From the NCBI RefSeq assembly GCF_000399685.1, contig NZ_KB976987.1, forward strand, positions 1,362,954-1,426,953: DNA of 64,000 nucleotides. Reading direction: 5' to 3'. This document shows positions 55,994 through 63,984 of the stretch, piece by piece. Position 1 is the first letter of the stretch, and every line of letters begins with the position of its first letter. The notes under the pieces were generated by a model that was given only the letters and a program-made list of their open reading frames with translations, had not been told where the DNA came from and did no database searches. Source of the stretch: Acinetobacter pittii ANC 4050. Lineage in GTDB: Bacteria > Pseudomonadota > Gammaproteobacteria > Pseudomonadales > Moraxellaceae. Position numbers and translations under genes: made by a program.

Positions 55994-56425
55994 TTAGATA
56001 TGCTTATGTTGAAGACGTTTTCGAGCCTGTAAATAAGCTTTCAAACGATTGTAATAGTGAATCGTCAGGCACGTACTGAGCATGACCGAAATGGTCCCAA
56101 CTGCAATGCTCAAGACAATTTGCCACCCTTCGGTCATAAACAAGGTTTTATACTGAACTACAGCAACCACCACTGGCACGAAAAACAGCAACAGCTCACC
56201 TAAAACTACAGTTGCTCCCATTGCCACCTGATCCATTTTGATAATTTTAAAGAACAGGCATAAAAGCAATAAAAACATCCCTAAAATGCCTGCCGACACA
56301 GGTATGCCAAGTTTTTGATGTAAAAGATATCCTACCCACCAAAATCCAGCCAAAATCAAAATTTGTTTAACTAAAATTAAAAATGAAGGTTGTGTGGGTG
56401 TTCCCGAAGCAGATTCAGTACTCAT
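55994..56425 (-). CDS. LrgA/CidA-family membrane protein (holin-like)
   Basis: The small holin-like partner of the LrgB-type protein, 143 residues with four hydrophobic helices. LGIPVSAGILGMFLLLLCLFF is the family signature. The start and end are hydrophilic, with a basic C-terminus (YLQARKRLQHKH). A LysR gene starts 110 bases away on the other strand, so this pair is likely under LysR control, as for CidR in staphylococci. Confidence 0.9.
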   Translation of the reverse strand: MSTESASGTPTQPSFLILVKQILILAGFWWVGYLLHQKLGIPVSAGILGMFLLLLCLFFKIIKMDQVAMGATVVLGELLLFFVPVVVAVVQYKTLFMTEGWQIVLSIAVGTISVMLSTCLTIHYYNRLKAYLQARKRLQHKHI

Positions 56426-56483
56426 TTTACGAAATTAAATGGTTAACTACACCATTATGCTATCTTGGTTAAAGCTGCTAAAT

Positions 56484-56523
56484 ATGAATTATTCATGTTA
56501 ATATTATTCAAAAATGGAATAAT
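56484..56523. promoter_or_regulatory. Two candidate LysR boxes in the lrgA/lysR gap
   Basis: ATGAAT-T-ATTCAT (56484-56496) and ATTATTC-N7-GAATAAT (56503-56523) are exact dyads lying 20 bases apart at most. The second fits the T-N11-A pattern and ends 12 bases before the lysR start, as expected for autoregulation. Confidence 0.55.
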
Positions 56524-56535
56524 TTATTCTTTATT

Positions 56536-57441
56536 ATGCTTTCTCTAAAATCATTACAATGCTTCGTTACACTGGTAAAAACTAAAAGCTTTACCCGTGC
56601 TGCTGACGAGTTATATCTGACTCAGCCCACCATTAGTAAAATAATACAACAGCTTGAAGAACAGCTTCAGGTCCAACTTTTGGTCAAACCCGATCACGGC
56701 CGAAAAAGGCAAATTGAATTAACTGAAATTGGAGAGCGCATATATCAACATGCACTCGAGCTTCTTCAGACAGAACAAAACATCTTTCTTGAGATAGAAA
56801 ACTATCAACAATTAAAAACAGGGACTTTAAAACTTGGCGTTCCGCCTTTAGGTTCGCAGCTTCTAACGACTGCCTTGTTTGATTATCACCAACAGTGGCC
56901 TGATATTGAATTGGCTTTTATGGAAGTGGGTTCACGCGGTATTGAACAAGCTTTGCTTAACAATGAGTTAGACGTTGGTGTTTTATTGCAGCCTTTTGAT
57001 ACGCAAATTTTCAATAGCATTGAGCTATGTAACTACCCTTTAATGGTCCTTTTACGTCGGGATGCCACTTGGGCAACTCGTAAAAAAATAAATCTAGAAG
57101 AGCTACAACACCAATCATTTTTGATGTTTCCAGAGAACTTCTCTTTAAACAGTATTATTCTCGATGCATGTAAGCAGCATGGTTTCTATCCGACCATTGC
57201 CTGTCGTACTAGCCAATGGCATCTTCTGGCAGACATGGTGTTACAACGTATGGGGATCGCACTTCTTCCTCAATATTATACCGATATGCTTGACCCTAGT
57301 TTATTTGCAGCAGTACCACTCGAAAAACCAAATATTCAATGGCACTTAGTCATGGCTTGGAAAAAGAATCTTCCTGCCTCACCAGCAGTTCAAGCTTGGC
57401 TGAGCATTGTTCGCCAACATTTTCAGCACATTAAACCTTAA
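56536..57441 (+). CDS. LysR-family regulator (CidR-like position)
   Basis: A 301-residue LysR protein with the N-terminal helix-turn-helix LKSLQCFVTLVKTKSFTRAADELYLTQPTISKIIQQLEEQL and an effector domain from about 90. It is divergent from the lrgA-lrgB pair and so resembles CidR, a LysR protein that activates lysis-control genes. The effector is unknown. Two LysR-type boxes lie just upstream. Confidence 0.9.
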   Translation: MLSLKSLQCFVTLVKTKSFTRAADELYLTQPTISKIIQQLEEQLQVQLLVKPDHGRKRQIELTEIGERIYQHALELLQTEQNIFLEIENYQQLKTGTLKLGVPPLGSQLLTTALFDYHQQWPDIELAFMEVGSRGIEQALLNNELDVGVLLQPFDTQIFNSIELCNYPLMVLLRRDATWATRKKINLEELQHQSFLMFPENFSLNSIILDACKQHGFYPTIACRTSQWHLLADMVLQRMGIALLPQYYTDMLDPSLFAAVPLEKPNIQWHLVMAWKKNLPASPAVQAWLSIVRQHFQHIKP

Positions 57442-57521
57442 TTCAAAAACCGATAAAGCTTTTCCACAAAAAAGCTACCCAATCTTGGCTTAGCTCACTT
57501 AGACTAGATCGCATCTGTTTT

Positions 57522-58166
57522 ATGACATGGACAATAACAATGAATAATGAACGTTTTAAGCTCTACACAGATTCACAATTTCTAAGTCCCTATGCGTTTA
57601 CAGTTTTTGTAGGGCTACATGAAAAACAAATTCCATTTGAAATAGCAACCATCAACTTAGGTCAGCAAGGCCAGTTTGAAAAATCTTATGTCGAAAAGTC
57701 ATTAACAGCCAAAGTGCCTGTACTTGAGCATAACGATTTTGCCTTATCAGAATCATCTGCCATTTTGGAATATCTTGAAGATCTCTATCCAGACACAACT
57801 ATCTATCCAAAAGATATCCAAGCGCGTGCAAGAGCACGACAAATTCAAGCATGGCTCCGATCAGACTTAGTGGCACTAAGAACTGAACGTCCAACCGATG
57901 TTATTTTTATTCAGCCCACATCTACACCACTGTCTGAACAAGGTTTAAAAGCAGCAGAAAAATTGTTCTTTGTTGCAGAAAAACTTCTTGCGTCTGATGC
58001 TGAATTTCTTTTTGGTTCATGGAGCATTGTGGATGCTGAACTTGCCCTGATGTTGCAACGTCTTATTCAAAACGGCGATGCTGTACCAGAGCGATTAAAA
58101 GATTATGCACTGCAACAATGGCAACGGCCGAGCATACAAAAATGGCTTGCATTGCGACATAACTAA
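57522..58166 (+). CDS. Glutathione S-transferase (YfcF-like)
   Basis: A 214-residue GST. ATG 57522 is used, but ATG 57540 (MNNERFKLYTDSQF) is a good alternative, and neither has a strong ribosome site. The N-terminal thioredoxin fold carries SPYAFTVFVGLHEKQIPFE and the cis-Pro/Ser site KVPVLEHNDFALSESSAILEYLEDLYP. The C-terminal helical domain shows SWSIVDAELALML. E. coli YfcF, a peroxidase-active GST, is the likely closest type. It precedes yghU by 33 bases. Confidence 0.88.
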   Translation: MTWTITMNNERFKLYTDSQFLSPYAFTVFVGLHEKQIPFEIATINLGQQGQFEKSYVEKSLTAKVPVLEHNDFALSESSAILEYLEDLYPDTTIYPKDIQARARARQIQAWLRSDLVALRTERPTDVIFIQPTSTPLSEQGLKAAEKLFFVAEKLLASDAEFLFGSWSIVDAELALMLQRLIQNGDAVPERLKDYALQQWQRPSIQKWLALRHN

Positions 58167-58199
58167 ACCCTTATATTTCAACCAAACATGAGATAAAAA

Positions 58200-59048
58200 A
58201 TGAGTGATTCAAACTATATTCCTCCACAAGTTTGGCAATGGACTGGAGAAAAAACCGATTTAAACCAACCTACTTCAGGTTCGCGTTATGAACATACACT
58301 TCCGGTAGGGAAACATCCGCTCCAGCTCTACTCTTTAGCAACGCCTAATGGTCAAAAAGTCACGATTTTGCTAGAAGAGCTTTTAGCATTAGGACATCAA
58401 GATGCCGAATATGATGCTTGGCTGATTAAAATTGGTGAAGGACAGCAATTTGGTAGCGGTTTTGTAGAAATTAATCCAAACTCTAAAATTCCAGCATTGA
58501 TTGACCATAGCCAGAACCCGCCATTAAGAGTGTTTGAGTCTGGTTCAATTTTGCTTTACTTGGCTGAAAAGTTTAAAGCTTTCATTCCAACAGATATTGC
58601 TGCACGTACTGAATGTCTCAATTGGCTATTTTGGCAAATGGGTAGCGCACCATATTTAGGCGGTGGTTTTGGGCATTTTTATGCCTATGCCCCTGTTAAA
58701 ATTGAATATGCGATTAATCGCTTTGCCATGGAAACAAAACGCTTACTTGATGTGTTAGATCAACATCTAGCAAAGCATGAATACTTGGCAGGTTCTGAAT
58801 ATACCATCGCGGATATTGCTGCATTCCCTTGGTATGGTGGGCTTGTTAAAAACTGGGTCTATAACGGCGCGGAGTTTTTAGGTGTCGATCAATATAAAAA
58901 TGTTCAACGTTGGGCAGATGCGATTTTAGCGCGCCCTGCGGTTCAACGTGGTCGTATGGTCAACCGTACTTTTGGCGATTTAGCTACACAGTTACATGAA
59001 CGCCATGATGCTAGCGACTTTGAAACCAAAACCCAAGATAAAGTTTAA
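58200..59048 (+). CDS. yghU: Glutathione-dependent disulfide-bond oxidoreductase YghU
   Basis: A nu-class GST-like enzyme of 282 residues (E. coli YghU has 288). It begins with the extended YIPPQVWQWTGEKTDLNQPTSG typical of YghU. The thioredoxin fold has SLATPNGQKVTILLEELLALG and NPNSKIPALIDH, which bind two glutathione molecules in the family. The C-terminal domain includes the conserved YTIADIAAFPWYGG. It reduces disulfides and organic peroxides in the cytoplasm. It follows the YfcF-like gene by 33 bases and is closed by a terminator. Confidence 0.95.
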   Translation: MSDSNYIPPQVWQWTGEKTDLNQPTSGSRYEHTLPVGKHPLQLYSLATPNGQKVTILLEELLALGHQDAEYDAWLIKIGEGQQFGSGFVEINPNSKIPALIDHSQNPPLRVFESGSILLYLAEKFKAFIPTDIAARTECLNWLFWQMGSAPYLGGGFGHFYAYAPVKIEYAINRFAMETKRLLDVLDQHLAKHEYLAGSEYTIADIAAFPWYGGLVKNWVYNGAEFLGVDQYKNVQRWADAILARPAVQRGRMVNRTFGDLATQLHERHDASDFETKTQDKV

Positions 59049-59062
59049 TTTTCATTGTTAAA

Positions 59063-59097
59063 ATAAAACCCACTTTTGCTCAAACAGTGGGTTTTAT
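59063..59097. terminator. Hairpin terminator between yghU and the DUF2000 gene
   Basis: A perfect 12-bp stem, ATAAAACCCACT (59063-59074) with its complement at 59086-59097, lies between converging genes, with an 11-base loop. Confidence 0.8.
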
Positions 59098-59123
59098 AGT
59101 TCTTCCAATAAAAATCTTATTTC

Positions 59124-59531
59124 TTATTGATGCAAAGAAAGCCCCTTAAGTGCTTTATCGACCACTTTTTTAGGCCCTCTTAACGCCACCCCGACCAAAT
59201 TTAATTGATTCGCATCTTCGGCCAAAAAGACGGCTCGATTGTCCTCATCATTGTCTGTAGAAAACATGGCGTGTACATAGGGAATAATCGTTAAATCTTG
59301 CTCAATTGCTTTCTTATGCGCTTTTTGTAGACCCGATAAGTCTCCCTCAAAAACTAACATTGGCTGACCTAGCATATTGCCATATTCATACCCATTGGCA
59401 TCGATATAAGGTTTACCCAACATTTCTGGAACAGCCGAGGCAACCCCTGTTGCTAAAAAAGCTACCACATTTAATCTCTGCCACGTCGCAAGATCATTAC
59501 GGACAATCAACGCAATTTTTGTGTCAAACAT
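59124..59531 (-). CDS. DUF2000 family protein
   Basis: A 135-residue protein. KIALIVRNDLATWQRLNVVAFLATGVA at the start and GQPMLVFEGD, with PYVHAMFSTDNDEDNRA later, are typical of DUF2000 proteins, whose role is unknown (a peptidyl-tRNA hydrolase-like fold has been proposed). AGGATAGGGG lies just before the ATG. It is divergent from the LysE-type gene, and a perfect 16-bp inverted repeat lies between them. Confidence 0.86.
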   Translation of the reverse strand: MFDTKIALIVRNDLATWQRLNVVAFLATGVASAVPEMLGKPYIDANGYEYGNMLGQPMLVFEGDLSGLQKAHKKAIEQDLTIIPYVHAMFSTDNDEDNRAVFLAEDANQLNLVGVALRGPKKVVDKALKGLSLHQ

Positions 59532-59591
59532 AAACCCCTATCCTGAGTCATAACTTTAGGTCGCTCATCATGACTCATTCAGATTTTTCTC

Positions 59592-59633
59592 GTCTTGTAC
59601 GTTTGTGCAGGAGCCATCACAAACGTACAAGAC
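59592..59633. repeat. Perfect 16-bp inverted repeat between the DUF2000 and LysE genes
   Basis: GTCTTGTACGTTTGTG (59592-59607) is exactly matched by its complement at 59618-59633, with a 10-base centre (59608-59617). It lies 52 bases before the LysE-type ATG at 59686 and 60 bases from the DUF2000 start. No T run follows either arm, so it is an operator or an RNA hairpin rather than a simple terminator. Confidence 0.85.
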
Positions 59634-59685
59634 TCTAAATTTGCGAGTCACTATGCTGGGTTGTTTTGTTTTAGTAGATGCGTTT

Positions 59686-60288
59686 ATGGAAATCTTTTTT
59701 TATACCTTGAGTGTGATGTATAGCCCCGGTCCAGTAAATTTTATGGGTCTAAATGCTGGGCTAACAGGACAATTCAAAAAAACGATTTATTTTTTTATAG
59801 GTGTCGGTTGTGCAATGCTGATGTTATTCATGATTTTTGGATATATCGGCGCCGCGATCATTCCACAAAATGCCTTGCACTATATTGCTTTGTTCGGTGC
59901 ACTTTATACGTTTTATCTTGCATATCAAATGTTAAAGACAGATATCGATATTCGTGATGAAAACACTGGAGTTCAGACTTTGTCTTTCTGGAATGGCCTT
60001 TGGATACAAGCTTTAAACCCAAAAGGGATATTAGTGATTTTGCCTGTTACAACAATTATGTACCCAACAGCACATATTACTGGCGTTCAAATCTTTTTAG
60101 TGTCATTGCTTATTTCAATGGGAGCAGCAGGTGCGCCCTGTCTTTACTCTTGGGCAGGTGCAGTGTTAGGTAAAAAAATTAAAAATAAAATCTGGTTTAA
60201 TCGTATAAACAAGGCCATGGGAACAATGTTGATCATTTCTGGCATATTTATGCTTTATGATTTTTTAAAAGGCATACATTTAATTTAA
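59686..60288 (+). CDS. LysE/RhtB-family exporter
   Basis: A membrane exporter of 200 residues with six hydrophobic segments. I start at ATG 59686 (MEIFFYTLSVMYSPGPVNFMGLNAG), the usual family start; ATG 59653 and a GTG at 59605 would add residues not found in the family, and the GTG lies inside an inverted repeat. The MYSPGPVNF signature and the ALNPKGILVILPVT segment are typical. Such proteins export amino acids or small metabolites; the substrate is unknown. Its 3' neighbour is an AraC-type regulator remnant. Confidence 0.87.
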   Translation: MEIFFYTLSVMYSPGPVNFMGLNAGLTGQFKKTIYFFIGVGCAMLMLFMIFGYIGAAIIPQNALHYIALFGALYTFYLAYQMLKTDIDIRDENTGVQTLSFWNGLWIQALNPKGILVILPVTTIMYPTAHITGVQIFLVSLLISMGAAGAPCLYSWAGAVLGKKIKNKIWFNRINKAMGTMLIISGIFMLYDFLKGIHLI

Positions 60289-60337
60289 AACAAAGTTGAG
60301 GTCAGTCTATACACAGGCTGGCTTTTAAATAACTTGT

Positions 60338-60467
60338 TTAACAAGAGAGCTTATTGATCATCCGCCATATGGCTGGAGTCAAACCAAACGCTTTTAGAAA
60401 ATAACGAGTCATGTGGCTTTGGTCAAAAAAACCTGCAATTCGCTCCAGATTATTAGAGTCGGTATCG
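60338..60467 (-). pseudogene. AraC-family regulator remnant (C-terminal HTH fragment)
   Basis: On the minus strand, from about 60467 to the stop at 60338-60340, the frame reads NNLERIAGFFDQSHMTRYFL and then KAFGLTPAIWRMINKLSC. This is the second helix-turn-helix of AraC/XylS regulators (GFxDQSHxTRxFxxxxGxTP). The frame runs into the 3' end of the LysR gene, and no N-terminal part or start codon exists here, so only the last ~45 residues remain. The rest was probably lost when the neighbouring LysR-SDR segment joined. The stop lies 50 bases from the LysE gene, facing it. Confidence 0.85.
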
Positions 60468-61370
60468 TTATTTTGAGAAATAGCCTGTATATAAGTCACT
60501 CAGCCAAGCCACAAATGCCCGCACCCGTGGCGAAAGTTGTCGATGTTGCGGGTACAATGCAGAAACCGACATGGCGGGGCTTTTCCAGTCAGACAAAACC
60601 TCAACCAATTGCCCATCTTTTAAATGTTCGGCCACATGGTAGCGTGGCACCTGAATTAAACCTGCCCCACGTAAAGCACCTAATACATAGTTTTCGGCAT
60701 CATTTACCGCTATCCAGCTTTTCAAAAAATAATCTTGTTTTTTGCCATTAACCATCAATTCAAATGGATAGTTTCGTCCACCTGTAGTTGAGAAGAAATT
60801 AACACAATAATGTAATAACAACTCTTCTGGTTGCAAAGGTGTTCCATGTTTATTTAGATAGTCAGGACTCGCACAAATGACTTGCGGCATATCGACCAAA
60901 TGTCTAGCAATTAAAGATGAATCATCTAAACGCCCCGCTCTTACAACGCAATCTATCCCCTCTCTAATAAGATCAACCAAACGGTCTCCTGTACTAATTA
61001 CCAGTTCAATGTCGGGATATAACTCGTGAAATTGATCAATACTGGGTAAAACAATTTTAGTCGCATGTGCACCAGATAAATCAATACGTAATAAGCCGCG
61101 TGGCTGTGCCACAACATTGCGCAAAGACGATTCGGCATCATCGAGTTCCGATAATATTTGTGTGCAGCGCTCATAAAATGCCTGCCCATCGAGTGATGGT
61201 CTAACATGCCGCGTAGTTCGCTCTAGTAAACGGCACTGTAAATTATTTTCTAACTCTTTAATGGCATTACTTGCTGTAGCGCGTGGGATATTCAATTGGT
61301 CGGCTGCCTGACTAAAGCTACCCAACTCTACGATGCGGGTAAAAAGCTGTAAGGTATCAAATTTATCCAT
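60468..61370 (-). CDS. LysR-family regulator
   Basis: A 300-residue LysR protein. The start MDKFDTLQLFTRIVELGSFSQAADQLNIPRATASNAIKELE is a standard helix-turn-helix, and the effector domain covers about 90-295. It belongs to the CrgA/YafC-like group by its NIPRATASNAIKELE and TTRHVRPSLDG. It is divergent from the SDR gene with 126 bp between them, which it likely controls. Its 3' end abuts the AraC remnant. Confidence 0.9.
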   Translation of the reverse strand: MDKFDTLQLFTRIVELGSFSQAADQLNIPRATASNAIKELENNLQCRLLERTTRHVRPSLDGQAFYERCTQILSELDDAESSLRNVVAQPRGLLRIDLSGAHATKIVLPSIDQFHELYPDIELVISTGDRLVDLIREGIDCVVRAGRLDDSSLIARHLVDMPQVICASPDYLNKHGTPLQPEELLLHYCVNFFSTTGGRNYPFELMVNGKKQDYFLKSWIAVNDAENYVLGALRGAGLIQVPRYHVAEHLKDGQLVEVLSDWKSPAMSVSALYPQHRQLSPRVRAFVAWLSDLYTGYFSK

Positions 61371-61496
61371 AATGCTCTCTTTTTAGCCAACCACATTATT
61401 AATGTATTTGGAATTATCTTATCCAATTATGATACTTTATCCCATATTTCTACATTATTAAAATAAACCATACTTACTCGAACAGGCTAGTTAACA

Positions 61497-62234
61497 ATGA
61501 ATATTTCGAAAAAAACAGCTCTTGTCACTGGTGCATCTCGTGGTATTGGCCGTGCTATTGCCGAACGTCTAGCTCAAGATGGTTTTTATGTTGTGATTAA
61601 TTATGCTGGCAATGCAAATCATGCCCAAGCAGCTGTAGATCACATTATTGAGCAAGGTGGTCAAGCCTCTGCCATTCAAGCCGATGTTGCAAATGAACAT
61701 GATGTCAGCCGTTTATTTCAGCAGGCAAAAGCCATTAATGGTCAATTAGATGTCGTGGTTCATAGCGCAGGCATTATGCCTATGGCAAAAATTACACCTG
61801 AAGCTCTGCCTGATTTCGATAAAGTGATTCATACCAATTTACGGGGTGCATTTTTAATATTGGCTCATGCGGCCGAAACAGTACCAGATGGTGGCCGAAT
61901 TATTACGCTTTCAACCAGTGTAATTGCTAAATCTTTTCCGGCATATGGTCCCTATATTGCATCCAAAGCAGGTGTAGAAGGTTTGGTACATGTGTTAGCA
62001 AATGAGTTACGCGGCCGAAATATTATTGTAAATGCAGTTGCGCCCGGCCCGACAGGTACTGACCTTTTTTATAATGGAAAAACTGATGAGCAAGTGGCCA
62101 CGATTGCAAAACTTGCCCCATTGGAAAGAATTGGAACACCTGAAGAAATTGCCAGTGTAGTTGCCATGCTAGCAGGCCCAGATGGGCGTTGGGTAAATTC
62201 ACAAGTCATTCGAGTAAATGGTGGATTCGCTTAA
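61497..62234 (+). CDS. Short-chain dehydrogenase/reductase (SDR)
   Basis: A classical SDR of 245 residues. TGASRGIGRAIAERL (about 12-26) binds NAD(P), HSAGIMP holds the conserved NAG-like motif (with H in place of N), and the Ser-Tyr-Lys triad is seen in TLSTSVIA, YGPYIASKAG. GPTGTDLF is the usual post-triad loop. The substrate is unknown; FabG-like 3-oxoacyl reductases are close relatives, as are glucose dehydrogenases. It is divergent from a LysR gene. A terminator follows. Confidence 0.92.
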   Translation: MNISKKTALVTGASRGIGRAIAERLAQDGFYVVINYAGNANHAQAAVDHIIEQGGQASAIQADVANEHDVSRLFQQAKAINGQLDVVVHSAGIMPMAKITPEALPDFDKVIHTNLRGAFLILAHAAETVPDGGRIITLSTSVIAKSFPAYGPYIASKAGVEGLVHVLANELRGRNIIVNAVAPGPTGTDLFYNGKTDEQVATIAKLAPLERIGTPEEIASVVAMLAGPDGRWVNSQVIRVNGGFA

Positions 62235-62254
62235 TTTTTAAATTAAATTTAATC

Positions 62255-62289
62255 TAAGTTTGGAATATGTAAAGTATATTCCAAACTTA
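62255..62289. terminator. Hairpin terminator between the SDR and LysE genes
   Basis: A perfect 14-bp stem, TAAGTTTGGAATAT (62255-62268) with its complement at 62276-62289, has a 7-base loop. Two genes converge on it. Confidence 0.8.
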
Positions 62290-62324
62290 TAAATGGCTAT
62301 GCTGTGAAACGTAACAAGTCTAAA

Positions 62325-62963
62325 TTAAAGAAATAATTCCCAAATCAATCTCAATGCAATCCCAATTAATAAAACTCCCATCACCCGCTCAAAATAAACC
62401 CCAAATTCTAAAAACCGTTTACGGACAATAGGCTGTGCAAACAGCACACTCACCACCATAAACCAAATAGCATTAACCATACACATCCATACCCCATAAA
62501 AAACCTGAACTTTCATCGGTGTGGTGGTACTTACAATCGTCGTAAAAATTGCCAGAAAAAAGATGGTGGCTTTCGGGTTTAATGCATTGGTGAGAAAACC
62601 CATCGTAAAAGCTTTAAACAAACTTGGCGTGTCAATGTCTGTTTGACCATTAATCTCAAGATTTGTATTCGGTTGGCTACGTAAACACTGCCATCCCAAA
62701 TAAATCAAATAAGCTGCTCCCGCTGTTCTGATCAGTGACATGAGCCATTCGCTTTGTTGAATCAAAAAGCCAATACCAACAAGTGTATAAAACACATGCA
62801 CTGAAATTCCTACACCAATCCCAATTGCGGTCAGACATCCAATTAAGTAGCCATAACGCACACTTTGTCTTACGGTAATCACAAAATCTGGTCCCGGTAA
62901 AATCACCGCCAGAAAGTGAATGAGCGCTAGCGTTAAAAACTCATGTCCATACAACTGCCACAT
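62325..62963 (-). CDS. LysE/RhtB-family exporter
   Basis: A second LysE-type exporter, 212 residues with six hydrophobic segments. LPGPDFVITVRQSVRYGYLIGCLTAIGIGVGISVHV (about 23-58) and FLTNALNPKATIFFLAIF are characteristic of the RhtB branch. It probably exports an amino acid or homoserine-like compound. It is divergent from a LysR gene with 91 bp between, so that regulator likely controls it. Its 3' end meets the SDR terminator. Confidence 0.9.
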   Translation of the reverse strand: MWQLYGHEFLTLALIHFLAVILPGPDFVITVRQSVRYGYLIGCLTAIGIGVGISVHVFYTLVGIGFLIQQSEWLMSLIRTAGAAYLIYLGWQCLRSQPNTNLEINGQTDIDTPSLFKAFTMGFLTNALNPKATIFFLAIFTTIVSTTTPMKVQVFYGVWMCMVNAIWFMVVSVLFAQPIVRKRFLEFGVYFERVMGVLLIGIALRLIWELFL

Positions 62964-63054
62964 AACAATTTAATTTCCTGAAAATCACCTAAAAGATTGT
63001 ATTGCGATTTTTTAGACGCGATAATCCAATCAAAATCCAAATAACTTTTGCCTC

Positions 63055-63984
63055 ATGAGCACAAATCAAAGTCTGGTTCTTTTAAATGAAATGGCGACTT
63101 TCGTTAAGGTTGTCGAGTCGGAAAGTTTTTCTGAAACTGCAAGGCAACTTGGTACAACACCTTCTGCTGTTAGTCGTGCGATTGCCCGTTTAGAACGCGC
63201 TTTAGGCACCCGCTTACTCTATCGGACCACCCGGAAACTTCGTTTAAGTGAAAGTGGACAGCAGGTTTATCAACGTTGCCTAGATATGGTGAATGCGGCA
63301 CAAGCAGTGATGGAAAGTTCAGGCCAATTTCATGTCGAACCAGAAGGTATTATTCGCATGAGTGTTCCGAAAGCTGTGGGACATTTTATGATTCATCCGC
63401 ATTTACCCGAATTTTTAGAACGCTATCCGAAAATTGATATTCAAATGCTTTTAGAAGATCGCTATGTAGACTTGATAGATGATGGAGTCGATTTAGCGCT
63501 TCGGATTACAGAGCAACCACCGGGTGGACTGATGGGTCGAAAACTTATTGATATTGACCATTTAGTTTGTGCCACACCTGAGTATTTGGCAAAGCATGGC
63601 ACACCGAGTCATCCTCATGATTTAAAGCAGCATGAATGTATTTACTTGGGTGAACAAGCCAGTGACTCAAAATGGAAATTTCAACAAGGAAATAAATCGA
63701 TCAGTGTTGCTGTGCGTGGGCGTTATGCTGCAAACCATACGGGTGTGCGTTTGAGTGCCGCATTACAGCACTTAGGTATTGCAAGCTTGCCCTACTTCGT
63801 TGCGCGCCATGCTCTACAGCAAAGTACCTTAGTTCAGGTTTTACCCGACTGGTATTTTAAGACTTATTATAGCGGTGGGCTGTGGTTACTCTACCCACCG
63901 ACAAGGCATGTCCCGCCTAAATTGAGTGTATTGATTCAATATTTGGCTGATAAATTAGCAGCAGAGCCGACTTTAAAAATTTAG
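63055..63984 (+). CDS. LysR-family regulator
   Basis: A 309-residue LysR protein with helix-turn-helix LLNEMATFVKVVESESFSETARQLGTTPSAVSRAIARLERAL and an effector domain after about 95. The C-terminal end reads LADKLAAEPTLKI, with the stop at 63982-63984 inside the window, so the gene is complete. It is divergent from the LysE gene at 62325 and probably controls it. Confidence 0.9.
   Translation: MSTNQSLVLLNEMATFVKVVESESFSETARQLGTTPSAVSRAIARLERALGTRLLYRTTRKLRLSESGQQVYQRCLDMVNAAQAVMESSGQFHVEPEGIIRMSVPKAVGHFMIHPHLPEFLERYPKIDIQMLLEDRYVDLIDDGVDLALRITEQPPGGLMGRKLIDIDHLVCATPEYLAKHGTPSHPHDLKQHECIYLGEQASDSKWKFQQGNKSISVAVRGRYAANHTGVRLSAALQHLGIASLPYFVARHALQQSTLVQVLPDWYFKTYYSGGLWLLYPPTRHVPPKLSVLIQYLADKLAAEPTLKI

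Noticed and set aside
60413..60751. 112-codon plus-strand frame across the LysR 3' end
   Set aside because: It is antisense to the well-supported LysR gene and the AraC remnant, and its product has no family pattern.
61371..61496. Short dyads around TTGGAATTATC in the lysR/SDR gap
   Set aside because: Half-sites match only over five bases, so no operator can be claimed.
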